Assembly: GCF_027924665.1 (NCBI RefSeq)
Contig: NZ_AP027043.1
Coordinates: forward strand, 1 to 64,000
Direction: 5' to 3'
DNA from: Flavobacterium sp. GSB-24
GTDB taxonomy: Bacteria; Bacteroidota; Bacteroidia; Flavobacteriales; Flavobacteriaceae
Length of the DNA stretch: 64,000 bases
Below are positions 8,248-18,020 of this stretch, piece by piece; the first letter of the stretch is position 1; each line of letters begins with the position of its first letter. Both the position numbers and the translations under genes were made by a program. Below the pieces are notes generated by a model. It was not told where the DNA came from, made no database searches, and was given only the letters and a program-made list of their open reading frames with translations.

Positions 8248-10386
8248 ATGAGAAAAGACCTTAAACATATAAAGTTGGAAGTTAAAAGTGAAGAGCTAAG
8301 CGAACCAACGCATAACCCAGAAGACTTAGAACAAAACTTCACTACTGCGGAAGGAATTGAGATTAAAAAAACTTATTCTGAAAAGGATATCGAAGATTTA
8401 GAATTTCTTGATTTCGGAGCTGGTTTTGCACCTAATTTACGCGGTCCATATGCAACAATGTATGTACGACGCCCGTGGACGATACGTCAATATGCTGGAT
8501 TTTCTACTGCGGAAGAAAGTAACGCTTTTTACAGAAAGAATTTAGCAGCAGGTCAAAAAGGACTTTCAATAGCTTTTGATTTACCTACACACCGCGGGTA
8601 CGATTCTGACCATGAAAGAGTTGTGGGTGACGTTGGAAAAGCCGGCGTTGCAATAGATTCTGTTGAAGATATGAAAGTGCTTTTTGACCAGATTCCACTT
8701 GATGAAATGTCGGTTTCAATGACGATGAATGGAGCCGTTTTACCCATTATGGCTTTTTATATTGTCGCTGCAGAAGAACAAGGGGTTGCTCCAGAAAAAT
8801 TGGCAGGAACAATTCAAAATGATATTTTGAAAGAGTTCATGGTACGAAACACCTATATCTACCCTCCTGCTCCTTCGATGAAAATAATTGCTGATATTTT
8901 TGAATTTACTAGCAAAAAAATGCCAAAATTCAATTCTATCTCTATTTCTGGTTATCATATGCAGGAAGCTGGAGCCACTGCCGATATTGAATTGGCCTAC
9001 ACTTTAGCAGATGGTTTAGAATACATTCGAACAGGATTATCAACAGGAATGACAATTGATGAATTTGCTCCGAGGCTATCTTTCTTTTGGGCAATCGGGA
9101 TGAACCATTTTATGGAAATTGCAAAAATGAGAGCCGGCCGAATGATCTGGGCAAAATTGTTACAGCAGTTTAATCCGAAAAGTGACAAATCTTTGGCTTT
9201 AAGAACACACTGTCAAACTAGCGGCTGGAGTTTAACCGAACAAGATCCGTTTAATAATGTTGCCCGAACTTGTATTGAAGCTGCTGCAGCCGTTTTTGGA
9301 GGCACACAATCGCTTCATACCAATGCCTTAGATGAGGCAATTGCGCTTCCAACAGATTTCTCCGCAAGAATTGCTCGTAATACTCAAATTTTTCTTCAGG
9401 AGGAAACTAAGATTACTAAAACAGTTGATCCGTGGGCTGGAAGTTATTATGTGGAAAGTTTAACTAATGACATCACAGAAAAAACTTGGAAATTAATTGA
9501 GGAAGTTGAGGAATTAGGCGGCATGACTAAGGCAATTGAAGCTGGAATTCCCAAACTTCGAATTGAAGAAGCCGCCGCAAGAAAACAAGCGCGTATCGAC
9601 AGCGGACAGGATATTATTGTGGGTGTGAATCAATATCGATTGGAAAAAGAAGATCCGTTAGATATTTTGGATGTTGATAACCAATTGGTTCGAAAACAGC
9701 AGGTCGAACGATTAGAAGAAATAAAAAGAACAAGGAATACGGAAAAAGTAAATAATTCACTAGAAAAACTAATCCTTTGTGCACAAACAGGACAGGGAAA
9801 CTTATTAGAAAATGCAATTGAAGCCGCTAGAAACAGAGCAACATTGGGCGAAATTAGTAATGCATTGGAAACTGTTTTTGGTCGGTTTAAAGCACAAATC
9901 AAATCTTTTAGCGGTGTGTATAGTGCAGCAATAAAAAATGACGAAAATTTTGAGCGGGCAAAACAACTAGCTGATGTTTTTGCTAAACAAGAAGGTAGAC
10001 GACCTAGAATTATGATTGCAAAAATGGGTCAGGACGGCCACGACCGAGGTGCAAAAGTAGTCGCAACAGGTTATGCCGATGTTGGTTTTGACGTTGATAT
10101 TGGTCCGTTATTTCAAACTCCAGCTGAAGCAGCGAAACAAGCTGTAGAAAATGATGTGCATATTTTAGGAGTTTCTTCACTTGCAGCCGGTCATAAAACA
10201 TTGGTCCCGCAGGTTATAGAAGAATTAAAAAAACATGGCCGTGATGATATTATGGTAATTGTAGGCGGTGTTATTCCGTCTCAGGACTATCAATTTTTGT
10301 TTGATGCGGGAGCTGCTGCCGTGTTTGGTCCTGGAACTAAAATCAGTGAAGCTGCTATTAAAATCTTGGAGGCCTTGATTGAGTAA
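8248..10386 (+). CDS. mutB: Methylmalonyl-CoA mutase, large (alpha) subunit, adenosylcobalamin-binding
   Basis: The catalytic subunit (712 residues, full length). The N-terminal TIM barrel has [20 protein letters not shown] (about 69-88), [18 protein letters not shown] (about 106-123) and [20 protein letters not shown]. The C-terminal cobalamin domain carries the DxHxxG motif with D596, H598 (lower axial ligand) and G601, followed by [13 protein letters not shown] and GGVIPSQD. The presence of this enzyme implies that the cell obtains adenosylcobalamin, which matters for the CarH-like regulator at 57297-58196. Confidence 0.98.
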   Translation: MRKDLKHIKLEVKSEELSEPTHNPEDLEQNFTTAEGIEIKKTYSEKDIEDLEFLDFGAGFAPNLRGPYATMYVRRPWTIRQYAGFSTAEESNAFYRKNLAAGQKGLSIAFDLPTHRGYDSDHERVVGDVGKAGVAIDSVEDMKVLFDQIPLDEMSVSMTMNGAVLPIMAFYIVAAEEQGVAPEKLAGTIQNDILKEFMVRNTYIYPPAPSMKIIADIFEFTSKKMPKFNSISISGYHMQEAGATADIELAYTLADGLEYIRTGLSTGMTIDEFAPRLSFFWAIGMNHFMEIAKMRAGRMIWAKLLQQFNPKSDKSLALRTHCQTSGWSLTEQDPFNNVARTCIEAAAAVFGGTQSLHTNALDEAIALPTDFSARIARNTQIFLQEETKITKTVDPWAGSYYVESLTNDITEKTWKLIEEVEELGGMTKAIEAGIPKLRIEEAAARKQARIDSGQDIIVGVNQYRLEKEDPLDILDVDNQLVRKQQVERLEEIKRTRNTEKVNNSLEKLILCAQTGQGNLLENAIEAARNRATLGEISNALETVFGRFKAQIKSFSGVYSAAIKNDENFERAKQLADVFAKQEGRRPRIMIAKMGQDGHDRGAKVVATGYADVGFDVDIGPLFQTPAEAAKQAVENDVHILGVSSLAAGHKTLVPQVIEELKKHGRDDIMVIVGGVIPSQDYQFLFDAGAAAVFGPGTKISEAAIKILEALIE

Positions 10387-10390
10387 GTTT

Positions 10391-10424
10391 TTTAGTCTCA
10401 GTCTCGGTTTTCAGTTATTAGGGG
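10391..10424. repeat. Degenerate 6-7 bp repeat cluster (TCTCAG type)
   Basis: Just after mutB the DNA reads as consecutive imperfect units TCTCAG, TCTCGG, TTTTCAG and TTATTAG. The same unit type occurs at 15646-15712 and 29886-29943. Confidence 0.55.
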
Positions 10425-10532
10425 ATGTTGATGAAAAAATTCTTAAGGTTTTATAGTATTACTTAAGGCTGATTGAAGAGATAAAAATAGAAAAAGAGGT
10501 TGTTTCACAATTATGAAATAACCTCTTTTAAT

Positions 10533-11171
10533 TTAGTCGTTAACTGTTGCGTTACTATCTGCTTCTATAAAAGAAAGATCGTAACCTGCAAAATCTCTCA
10601 TATAACTTTTCAAAGAAGTTCCGAAAGCATCTCTAAAATGTCTGCTTCCTTTGTTTTTGAAAAAATTCTTTACAGAACCTGCACCGCCTAAATGGGCTGC
10701 AGCTAAAATTCCAGATTCGGTAATTTCAATACCGCTGATGATTTTGCCTTCATACTTTTCAATTTCATTGCGTAAAATCCATTTGTTTTTGGCCAATAAA
10801 GCCATGAAAGCTTTTTCTTGTAGGGCAGGATCTTTTAAAAAGGCTTTATTATCATTAATTCCGATTGCTCTTAAAGCTTTAGAACCAAATTGATATTTAC
10901 CCATGTAACCAAGAGAATTTACTAATCTGTATTTCCCTTGAGATTCTTTAAAAGCAACTGCTTCTTTAAAACCTATTAGATGATTTCCTGTGTATGGGAC
11001 GTTGGTGTTTGGATAATCATCCTTTTCTTTAGATGGAAAAATATATTCTGATCCATCTGTTTTTTCAATTGAAAACCAAGGTTTGGTTTCGTGGTTAGAG
11101 GGAATAAATCCCAAACTTAAAAATGTAATAATAACGACTAAACTCGCATAAAAATACCATTTCTTTATCAT
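10533..11171 (-). CDS. Membrane-anchored lysozyme/transglycosylase-like protein
   Basis: A 212-residue protein with an N-terminal membrane anchor or uncleaved signal (about 6-25). The body contains FKEAVAFKESQGKYRLVNSLGYMGKYQFG (about 88-116), in which the Glu of KESQGKY and the GKYQFG turn resemble the catalytic region of SLT/lysozyme-like muramidases, then GILAAAHLGGAGSVKNFF. Flavobacterial homologues are commonly labelled LysM peptidoglycan-binding proteins, but I see no LysM repeat. A cell-wall lytic role is inferred. A -7 element TATCTTTG lies on this strand at 11221-11228. Confidence 0.7.
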   Translation of the reverse strand: MIKKWYFYASLVVIITFLSLGFIPSNHETKPWFSIEKTDGSEYIFPSKEKDDYPNTNVPYTGNHLIGFKEAVAFKESQGKYRLVNSLGYMGKYQFGSKALRAIGINDNKAFLKDPALQEKAFMALLAKNKWILRNEIEKYEGKIISGIEITESGILAAAHLGGAGSVKNFFKNKGSRHFRDAFGTSLKSYMRDFAGYDLSFIEADSNATVND

Positions 11172-11602
11172 AAATTGTTTTTCTTCAAGACTCTGTCACC
11201 CTCTTGAAATTTCTACGGTGCAAAGATAAGGCATTTTAAAAATATGCTATAAATCAACGTTTTAACATTTTTATCAAAAAACTCAAAATTGCTTTCGTCC
11301 CAGTTATAATAATGGATTCCAAAAGTTTTATCGAGTGATTTTTTACCTTCATAAATTGAATTTTAAGCTCAAAAAAAATCAAATTTTATATTAATTTTAA
11401 GTAAAAAAGGCTAAAAAGAAAGAAATAGATTACAATTATTTACTAGTTCTTATCCAAATTTTGAAAACTACTTTTTGAATTTTATAAAATTTTACATTAA
11501 AAAATGTTTATTTCTTTACTAAACAGAACAAAAAAATGGTCAAAATAGTAATTTGATATTTCTAAGTTCGAAATCACTTTTTCAATCAAAAATTACAAAC
11601 AA
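11172..11602. other. AT-rich intergenic region with one promoter element
   Basis: No gene is seen in this 430-bp stretch. It holds the minus-strand -7 element TATCTTTG (11221-11228) for the lysozyme-like gene. A TTG lies upstream but with 26 bp spacing, longer than usual. The rest is A/T-rich runs with no long open frame or clear repeat. Confidence 0.6.
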
Positions 11603-11632
11603 AAAAACCGAAGTAAATTTACTTCGGTTTTT
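11603..11632 (-). terminator. Terminator after mltG
   Basis: Perfect palindrome with arms AAAAACCGAAGTAAA and its complement, giving an A-run and a T-run on either side. It lies 21 bp after the mltG stop codon on the minus strand. Confidence 0.9.
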
Positions 11633-11653
11633 GAATACTTTAAAAAATGTAAA

Positions 11654-12694
11654 TTATCTTGTTACACCCTGACTAGCGATCCAGTCAGAATATTTCTTTG
11701 CATTTACATTATGTTCTGCCAATGTTGCCGCAAATTCATGATATCCGAAACGCTCTACACTTGCACAGAAATAAATATAATCGTTTTTCTCTGGATTTAA
11801 AACTGCTTCTAACGCTGTAATATCAGGCATAGCGATTGGTCCTGGAGGAAGTCCTTTATTTACATAAGTATTATACGGAGATCTCATTACCAAATCGTTA
11901 TAAAAAACTCTTTTAATAACTTGATCAAAATTATTGTCTCTTAATTTCAATGCATAAATAACAGTTGGATCTGCCTGTAATGGCATTTCTAGACGAAGTC
12001 GGTTTAAGTAAACACCAGCAATACGCGGTCTTTCATCTTTTTTAACTGACTCTTTATGAACAATAGATGCCAAAATCGTAGCTTGAACAGGAGTTAATCC
12101 TTGCGCTTTTGCTTTAGCAATTCTATCAGCTGTCCAGAAATTATTGTATTCCTTAATCATTTTATCACGAAACTTCTCTGCCGAAGTATTCCAATAGATT
12201 TCATAAGTATTTGGAATAAACATGGCAAAAACATTATCTTCATTAAAACCATTTGCTGCTAAGAAAGTAGAATCTTTTATGGCTTTTAATAATGATAAAC
12301 TGTCTGCTTCTATTTCTGAACCAATTCTTCCGGCAAAATTCTCTAAACGTTCTTGATTATTAAAAACCAATTTCACTGGAATATTAGAACGCATTGCTCG
12401 TACTAGATCAATATTGTTCATGTCTTTCTTTAAAAGAAAACGTCCAGATTTTACATTTTCTGGATAATCTCTCTTTTCGGCAACCATTTCAAAATTGTCG
12501 AAATTTTTGATGTAAGGCGATAATATCTTTTTTACATCAGCATAAGTTGCATCTGTAGGTACATATACATATAATTCTTTTTCTTCAAACTTAGTATTAG
12601 AACTAAAAATTTTACTGATTAAAATAAAACCATAAATCATTAAGACTGAAATTACGGCTACGGCACTTATTGTGATAATTTTTTTTAGAGTCAA
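11654..12694 (-). CDS. mltG: Endolytic murein transglycosylase MltG
   Basis: MltG cleaves nascent peptidoglycan glycan strands in the periplasm and sets their length. The 346-residue protein has one N-terminal transmembrane helix (about 7-28), a LysM-like region, and the YceG catalytic domain with ASIVHKESVKKDERPRIAGVY, where E215 is the expected catalytic glutamate, followed by MPLQADPTVIYAL and YNTYVNKGLPPGPI. It is the last of three minus-strand genes (dapF, GNAT, mltG); the GNAT gene ends 10 bp upstream of its start. Confidence 0.95.
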   Translation of the reverse strand: MTLKKIITISAVAVISVLMIYGFILISKIFSSNTKFEEKELYVYVPTDATYADVKKILSPYIKNFDNFEMVAEKRDYPENVKSGRFLLKKDMNNIDLVRAMRSNIPVKLVFNNQERLENFAGRIGSEIEADSLSLLKAIKDSTFLAANGFNEDNVFAMFIPNTYEIYWNTSAEKFRDKMIKEYNNFWTADRIAKAKAQGLTPVQATILASIVHKESVKKDERPRIAGVYLNRLRLEMPLQADPTVIYALKLRDNNFDQVIKRVFYNDLVMRSPYNTYVNKGLPPGPIAMPDITALEAVLNPEKNDYIYFCASVERFGYHEFAATLAEHNVNAKKYSDWIASQGVTR

Positions 12695-12704
12695 AGCTTA
12701 AAAT

Positions 12705-13238
12705 TTAAATTTGTTTATTAATTAATTGAAAAATTGCTTCATCTTGATAGTGGTTATGATACAAGATCCAATCTTTCTTTATTCCGATTTTCTTAAAACC
12801 AAATTTAGTAAAAAGTGCAAGACTAGCTACATTTTGTACACCAATATTTGCATACAATTGATGGAGATTTAAATTATAAAAGGAATACTTTATTAAAAGT
12901 TCTAGAGCCTCAGAACCAATATTTTTTCCTTGATTTTCTTCTTTCTGAATAACAATCCCAATTCCTGCCCTATTATTTCTAGGATCAAAATCAAATAAAT
13001 CAATTAATCCAACAGCAGGAAAATCTTCATCCTGACAGATTGCCAAACGAAGTTGTTTTGCTTCATAAATATCTTGATGGGCATTTTCTAAATATTGTTT
13101 AATCAAAAAACGGCTGTAAGGCGTTTGCGTATTGCTAACTTCCCAGATATTCTCATCATTTTCTATCGAATAGATGAACTCTAAATCTTGAGGCTCAAGT
13201 GCACGCAGATAAATGGAATCTCCTTTTAATGTTATCAT
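12705..13238 (-). CDS. GNAT-family N-acetyltransferase
   Basis: A 177-residue acyltransferase of the GNAT fold, closest in layout to RimJ/RimL/SpeG-type enzymes. It begins with LKGDSIYLRALEPQDLEFIYSIEND and contains the acetyl-CoA loop region IVIQKEENQGKNIGSEALELLIKYSF (about 95-120) and the late NLHQLYANIGVQNVASLALFTKFGFKKIG. The substrate cannot be inferred. It sits between dapF (64 bp upstream) and mltG (10 bp downstream), and may share their transcript. Confidence 0.85.
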   Translation of the reverse strand: MITLKGDSIYLRALEPQDLEFIYSIENDENIWEVSNTQTPYSRFLIKQYLENAHQDIYEAKQLRLAICQDEDFPAVGLIDLFDFDPRNNRAGIGIVIQKEENQGKNIGSEALELLIKYSFYNLNLHQLYANIGVQNVASLALFTKFGFKKIGIKKDWILYHNHYQDEAIFQLINKQI

Positions 13239-13240
13239 TT

Positions 13241-13292
13241 ACAATTTTAGATTTTAGAATGTCGATTGGAATTTGGGATTTAAAAAATTGGT
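13241..13292. repeat. Degenerate heptamer cluster (GATTTTA/GATTTGG type)
   Basis: Between dapF and the GNAT gene the DNA divides into seven-base units such as AATTTTA, GATTTTA, GATTGGA and ATTTGGG in constant phase. Related AATTTGG units occur near 52400-52460 and 63300-63462. Confidence 0.5.
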
Positions 13293-13302
13293 ATTTATTA
13301 TA

Positions 13303-14085
13303 TTAAATCTCGATTGTTCCTTTAAAAACAAATTTTGCAGGTCCGGTTAAGAAAACATTTGTGTAACCATCATTTTCTTTATCAAAAGAAACGACAAGTT
13401 TTCCACCTTCAACATTTAAATTAATTGAGGTTTTATCTGTTTCGCCAATTGCATTCATCGCTATTGCAACTGCAGTTGCTCCCGTTCCACATGCCAATGT
13501 TTCGTCTTCAACACCTCTTTCATACGTTCTCAAAGAAAAAGTATCATTATCAACTTTTTTTACAAAATTGATGTTGCTGCCTTTTTCTCCGTATAATTCT
13601 CCATAACGAATTGCTGCGCCATTTTCTTTTACATTATAGTGTTCCAAATCGTCTACAATTTGAACATGATGTGGCGATCCAGTATTTAAGAACGTATAAG
13701 AATCTTTTTTCTGTATTTCGTTAACGTCAATCATCTGCAAGGAAACAATAGAATCATCATTAACAGAAGCATGGTGTAATCCGTCAGTGGCAATAAAAGT
13801 TGTTTTGTCATCAATTACTCCCAACTGATTGGCAAAAGCAACGAGACAACGCCCACCATTGCCGCACATGGAGCTTTGATTTCCATCGGAATTATAATAA
13901 ACCATTCTAAAATCGGTTTCAGAGTCATTTTCAAGCAGAATCAATCCATCAGCTCCAACCCCTAAACGTCTGTCGCACAAGCGTTCAATAAGTTTAACAT
14001 CTTCTTTTGGAAAGAAATTTGAACGATTATCAATCATTACAAAATCGTTCCCGGTTCCTTGATATTTATAAAATTCTATTTGCAT
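13303..14085 (-). CDS. dapF: Diaminopimelate epimerase
   Basis: DapF converts LL- to meso-diaminopimelate for lysine and peptidoglycan synthesis. The 260-residue protein has the two active-site cysteines in their family contexts, C74 in SSMCGNGGRC and C199 in ETLACGTGATAVA, and the start motif YQGTGNDFVMID. A minus-strand -7 element TACTTTTG lies at 14105-14112, 20 bp before the ATG. It leads the dapF-GNAT-mltG gene group. Confidence 0.97.
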   Translation of the reverse strand: MQIEFYKYQGTGNDFVMIDNRSNFFPKEDVKLIERLCDRRLGVGADGLILLENDSETDFRMVYYNSDGNQSSMCGNGGRCLVAFANQLGVIDDKTTFIATDGLHHASVNDDSIVSLQMIDVNEIQKKDSYTFLNTGSPHHVQIVDDLEHYNVKENGAAIRYGELYGEKGSNINFVKKVDNDTFSLRTYERGVEDETLACGTGATAVAIAMNAIGETDKTSINLNVEGGKLVVSFDKENDGYTNVFLTGPAKFVFKGTIEI

Positions 14086-14244
14086 TTTTTAGTCATTAGA
14101 AATACAAAAGTACAAACTATTAATTAATGAAATGTTAATCATTGTTAAAGAGAGTTAAACCGTTTTTACAAATAATTTTTTGAAGTAATTTTACGTTAAA
14201 TAACATGAACATAAATTCTAATAACTTTAATTACAAATTCTAAT

Positions 14245-15645
14245 ATGAAAAGATTTTCAGCCTTATTTTTAGTGTCATTATTAAGTGGTGCTATTACTCT
14301 TGGTGCTTACAAGTTATTATTTGAAAGCAACAATTCTTTTTTTGGAAAAGGAAATTCTGTTGTTACTCTTGCCCCCAATTCATTTGGAAAAAATGTTGGT
14401 TTAGCAGGTGAAACAGTAGATTTTACCGAAGCCGCAGACAAAACTATCCATACCGTTGTTCACGTAAAAAATGTTTCTAGAAGAACCGTTAGTAATCCGA
14501 TGCTTGAATTTTTCTATGGTTACGGAGGACAGCAGCAACAAGAACAAGTTGGTACTGGTTCTGGTGTAATTATTTCCGAAGATGGATACATTGTAACCAA
14601 CAATCACGTTATTAAAGATGCTACGGAAATCGAAATTACTTTAAACAATAAAAAATCATATAAAGCGAAGTTAATCGGTACAGATTCAAAAATGGATATA
14701 GCACTTTTGAAAATCAATGCCGATGAAAAACTTCCTTACACCGCTTTCGCAAATTCAGACAGCGTAAAAGTTGGAGAATGGGTATTGGCAGTTGGAAATC
14801 CATATAACTTAACTTCTACAGTAACTGCTGGTATTGTTTCGGCGAAAGCCAGAAATTTAGATCAAAGCGGCATTCAATCATTTATCCAGACAGATGCGGC
14901 AGTTAATCCAGGAAATAGCGGTGGAGCGTTAGTTAATGCGAGAGGCGAACTAATTGGAATTAATACCATGATTTCCTCAATGACTGGTTCTTATGTAGGA
15001 TATTCTTTTGCTGTACCTTCTAATATCGCTCGAAAAATAATCGAGGATATTATGGAATATGGAAATGTGCAAAGAGGAATTTTAGGAGTTGAAGGTGGTG
15101 AACTAAATAGTACCGCATCTAAAGAATTAGGTATTACAGAAACTCAAGGATTCTACATTAATAGAGTAACCAAAAATTCTGGCGCAGAAAAAGCAGGCTT
15201 AGGCAAAGGCGATATTATTGTAAAGCTAGATGATCAAAATATTTCTACATATGCAGATTTATCAGGTTACATTAATACCAAACGCCCAAATGATGTAGTA
15301 AAAGTAACGTATATTAAAGATGGAAAAACTAAAACTGTTCCAGTAACTTTAAGTAAAAATGAATTTTACAGCGCCGAGTTTAAAGGAATTGAATTAGAAA
15401 ATATCGATGCTGCAGACAAGAAAAAATTCAGAATTGATTATGGTGTTAAGATTAAAAATATTACAAATGAGAATTTAATGCAGTATCAAAATGAACTACA
15501 AGGTAATATCATTTTAAGTATTGATAATGTTAAAGCAACAAATGTTGAAACAGTTTCGAAACTCTTAAGTAAAAAAGACGAAGGCCAAAGTGTTCGAATT
15601 GAAATGATCAACAGAAACGGAGAAATTTTTAGAATTATAATTTAA
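14245..15645 (+). CDS. HtrA/DegP-type periplasmic serine protease
   Basis: A 466-residue protease and chaperone that handles misfolded envelope proteins. It has an N-terminal signal or anchor helix (about 4-24), a trypsin-like domain with the catalytic triad H121 (TNNHVIKDA), D151 (KMDIALLKI) and S225 (NPGNSGGALVN), and then two PDZ domains, the first near ILGVEGGELN to KTVPVTLSKN and the second from about residue 385. A single promoter is likely in the 159-bp divergent gap shared with dapF. The gene is followed by a repeat cluster and a terminator. Confidence 0.96.
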   Translation: MKRFSALFLVSLLSGAITLGAYKLLFESNNSFFGKGNSVVTLAPNSFGKNVGLAGETVDFTEAADKTIHTVVHVKNVSRRTVSNPMLEFFYGYGGQQQQEQVGTGSGVIISEDGYIVTNNHVIKDATEIEITLNNKKSYKAKLIGTDSKMDIALLKINADEKLPYTAFANSDSVKVGEWVLAVGNPYNLTSTVTAGIVSAKARNLDQSGIQSFIQTDAAVNPGNSGGALVNARGELIGINTMISSMTGSYVGYSFAVPSNIARKIIEDIMEYGNVQRGILGVEGGELNSTASKELGITETQGFYINRVTKNSGAEKAGLGKGDIIVKLDDQNISTYADLSGYINTKRPNDVVKVTYIKDGKTKTVPVTLSKNEFYSAEFKGIELENIDAADKKKFRIDYGVKIKNITNENLMQYQNELQGNIILSIDNVKATNVETVSKLLSKKDEGQSVRIEMINRNGEIFRIII

Positions 15646-15712
15646 GTCACAGTACTCAGTCCCAGTTTACAGTTTTTACAACTGAACACTGTGACTGAGA
15701 CTGAAAACTAAA
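15646..15712. repeat. Inverted clusters of 6-7 bp CAG/CTG units
   Basis: Immediately after the htrA stop codon, units ending in CAG (GTCACAG, TACTCAG, TTTACAG) run into complementary units beginning with ACTG (ACTGAAC, ACTGTG, ACTGAAA). The two halves could pair as a long imperfect hairpin. It is separate from the terminator that follows at 15711-15747. Confidence 0.65.
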
Positions 15713-15747
15713 AAAGCCATCTTAGTAAATTTAAGATGGCTTTTTTA
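15711..15747 (+). terminator. Terminator after the HtrA gene
   Basis: Stem GCCATCTTA/TAAGATGGC (15716-15724 with 15732-15740) with A-run before and T-run after. Confidence 0.9.
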
Positions 15748-15853
15748 TTTTTTAAAATAAATGCTAAAATAGTTTACGAAATCGATTGAAATAGATACTT
15801 TTGCGCCAAATTATAAAATAAGTGAGCGTTTTATTATTTCAATTTAATCTATT

Positions 15854-17302
15854 ATGAACAACAAATCTTTGTACCAAAAAGAGGTATCATTACAGGTCGA
15901 CCGAAGAAGAGCTGGAGTCGAATTAATTAAAATCATAAGTGATTTATGGTATGACAAATCGGTAGAAATGGTTTTATTTAAAAACCAACTGCTAGACAAA
16001 AATGTCAGCGATATTATTAACCTTCATCAATATGCGGGTGAATTTGTTGGAAAACCAATCACCATATTTGATTCTGTAGAAATTGCAAAAGTCGTTTTAT
16101 CTTTAGACCTGCCACCGGCAAAAATAGATCTTGGAAAACTAACCTACGAATATCGCTTAGAGGACGAAAAATATCCAGATGCAAGGTATTTTGTGATGGA
16201 TAAATTGAAGAAAGCCAAATCATCAAAAGAAATTCAACCGAAAGATGTGGTTTTATATGGCTTCGGAAGGATAGGACGTTTATTAGCAAGAGAATTAATG
16301 TCTAAAACTGGGAAAGGAAATCAGCTGCGTCTGCGAGCAATTGTAACCCGTGATAAAAATGATGCCACAAGTTTAGAGAAACGTGCTTCTTTACTGCGTT
16401 ATGATTCTATCCATGGCGATTTTCACGGATCTGTTATTGCCGATCCAAAAAATAACTCTCTAATTATCAACGGAACTACAGTTCATATCATAACGGCAAA
16501 TTCTCCTGAAGAAATTGATTATACGCAATACGAAATTAATGATGCTTTACTAATTGACAATACTGGAGCCTTTACTACTGAAGAAACTTTAAAAAGACAT
16601 TTAAAATCAAATGGGGTTGAAAAAGTTTTACTAACGGCACCAGGAAAAGGAGTTCCAAATATTGTTTACGGAGTAAATCAAAATGAATACAATCCTGATG
16701 AAGTGGATATTTTTTCTGCAGCATCTTGTACAACTAACGCCATTACTCCAGTTTTGAAAGTCATTGAAGATACTTTAGGAGTTACTAAAGGCCATTTAGA
16801 AACCATTCATGCTTATACAAATGATCAGAATCTAGTTGATAATATGCACAAAAAATACCGTCGCGGAAGAGCTGCTGCGTTAAATATGGTAATTACTGAA
16901 ACTGGAGCTGGTAGTGCTGTTGCAAAAGCTTTGCCCTCCTTGGAAGGAAAATTAACTTCAAATGCGATTAGAGTTCCTGTTCCAAATGGATCTTTGGTTG
17001 TTTTAAATTTAGAAGTTAAAAAAGCGACATCAATTGCTGGCATTAATAAAATAATGAAGAAATATGCTCTTGAGGGAGAATTGGTAGAACAAATTAAATA
17101 TTCTTTAAATAATGAATTAGTTTCATCTGACATTGTTGGAACTTCTGCTCCATCCATTTATGACAGCAATGCAACAATTGTATCAAAGGATGGAAAAAAT
17201 ATCGTGTTATATATTTGGTATGATAACGAATATGGATACAGCCATCAAGTAATTCGTTTAGCAAAATATATTGCCAAAGTAAGACGTTATACGTATTATT
17301 AA
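15854..17302 (+). CDS. gap: Glyceraldehyde-3-phosphate dehydrogenase, long form with N-terminal extension
   Basis: GAPDH oxidises glyceraldehyde-3-phosphate in glycolysis. The NAD-binding motif GFGRIGR is at 136-142 and the catalytic cysteine C292 lies in SAASCTTNAITPV, followed by ETIHAYTNDQNL and the C-terminal WYDNEYGYSHQV. At 482 residues it is about 145 longer than the classical enzyme, all of it an N-terminal extension (1-133) that I do not recognise. A -7 element TACTTTTG lies at 15796-15803. Such long GAPDHs are known in Bacteroidota, and the extension's role is not clear. Confidence 0.95.
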   Translation: MNNKSLYQKEVSLQVDRRRAGVELIKIISDLWYDKSVEMVLFKNQLLDKNVSDIINLHQYAGEFVGKPITIFDSVEIAKVVLSLDLPPAKIDLGKLTYEYRLEDEKYPDARYFVMDKLKKAKSSKEIQPKDVVLYGFGRIGRLLARELMSKTGKGNQLRLRAIVTRDKNDATSLEKRASLLRYDSIHGDFHGSVIADPKNNSLIINGTTVHIITANSPEEIDYTQYEINDALLIDNTGAFTTEETLKRHLKSNGVEKVLLTAPGKGVPNIVYGVNQNEYNPDEVDIFSAASCTTNAITPVLKVIEDTLGVTKGHLETIHAYTNDQNLVDNMHKKYRRGRAAALNMVITETGAGSAVAKALPSLEGKLTSNAIRVPVPNGSLVVLNLEVKKATSIAGINKIMKKYALEGELVEQIKYSLNNELVSSDIVGTSAPSIYDSNATIVSKDGKNIVLYIWYDNEYGYSHQVIRLAKYIAKVRRYTYY

Positions 17303-17324
17303 TTCAACCAAACTAACTATTTTT

Positions 17325-17355
17325 TAAAGCCATCAAGATTTCTTGGTGGTTTTTT
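17325..17355. terminator. Bidirectional terminator between gap and the Lrp gene
   Basis: Stem CCATCAAGA/TCTTGGTGG (17329-17337 with 17340-17348) with one G-U pair, flanked by A-run and T-run. It serves the converging gap and lrp genes. Confidence 0.85.
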
Positions 17356-17361
17356 CTTTAA

Positions 17362-17820
17362 TCAAATTGGCAAAACTGTTGTGCTTTTTACTTCAGAAAT
17401 TACAAAAACAGTATTAATCAAAGAAACTTCAGGCAAAACAGATAATTTTTTTTGATGGAAATGGTGATAACTTTCCATATCTGGAATAATGATTTTAAGC
17501 ATATAGTCGAAATTTCCAGAAACATAATTACACTCCACAACTTCGGGTAAATTTAAAATCGATTGATTAAACCCTTCAGATGTATCATAAGTCTGTTTAG
17601 TAAGTGTGACCTGGCAGTAAACCGTTAAGTTGTTTCCCAACTTTTTCTTGTCTAAAATAGTAACATATTTTTCTATAATACCATCTTTCTCAAGACGTTT
17701 CACTCTATCATGAACAGGAGTTAGCGACAAGTTTATTTTGTTTGCAATGTCTTTTAAAGTGTAATGTGCATCTTCTTGAAGAAGACGTAAGATTTTTTTG
17801 TCAATTTCATCTAAAGCCAT
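17362..17820 (-). CDS. Lrp/AsnC-family transcriptional regulator
   Basis: A 152-residue leucine-responsive regulator type protein with an N-terminal winged helix (ALDEIDKKILRLLQEDAHYTLKDIANKINLSLTPVHDRVKRLEKDGII, residues 2-50) and a C-terminal RAM ligand-binding domain (about 65-145, including VVECNYVSGNFDYMLKI). It is divergent from the alanine dehydrogenase gene with 200 bp between them, a classical arrangement for Lrp-type control of amino-acid catabolism (as with AldR/ald). It most likely regulates ald, and the effector is probably an amino acid. Confidence 0.92.
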   Translation of the reverse strand: MALDEIDKKILRLLQEDAHYTLKDIANKINLSLTPVHDRVKRLEKDGIIEKYVTILDKKKLGNNLTVYCQVTLTKQTYDTSEGFNQSILNLPEVVECNYVSGNFDYMLKIIIPDMESYHHFHQKKLSVLPEVSLINTVFVISEVKSTTVLPI

Positions 17821-17975
17821 AGCGAAAACGTTTTATTAGATTAATAGTTTTTAGTCTTTTTTTCTTTTTCAACAATAAAATTGAACTTAAAACAGAATAT
17901 TTTTCTGTAAAAGTAAAAAATAAAATAATATTTTCTTATTTAACAATCATTAAACCATAATTTCTTCTCTCTCTG

Positions 17976-17983
17976 TAGATTTG
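17976..17983 (+). promoter_or_regulatory. -7 promoter element for ald
   Basis: TAGATTTG fits the flavobacterial TAnnTTTG element, 37 bp before the ald start. No clean TTG was found at the expected upstream distance. The divergent 200-bp space to lrp is where Lrp sites would be expected. Confidence 0.55.
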
Positions 17984-18020
17984 TAAAACAATTTCAATAA
18001 AAACAAAAAAATATAACAAA

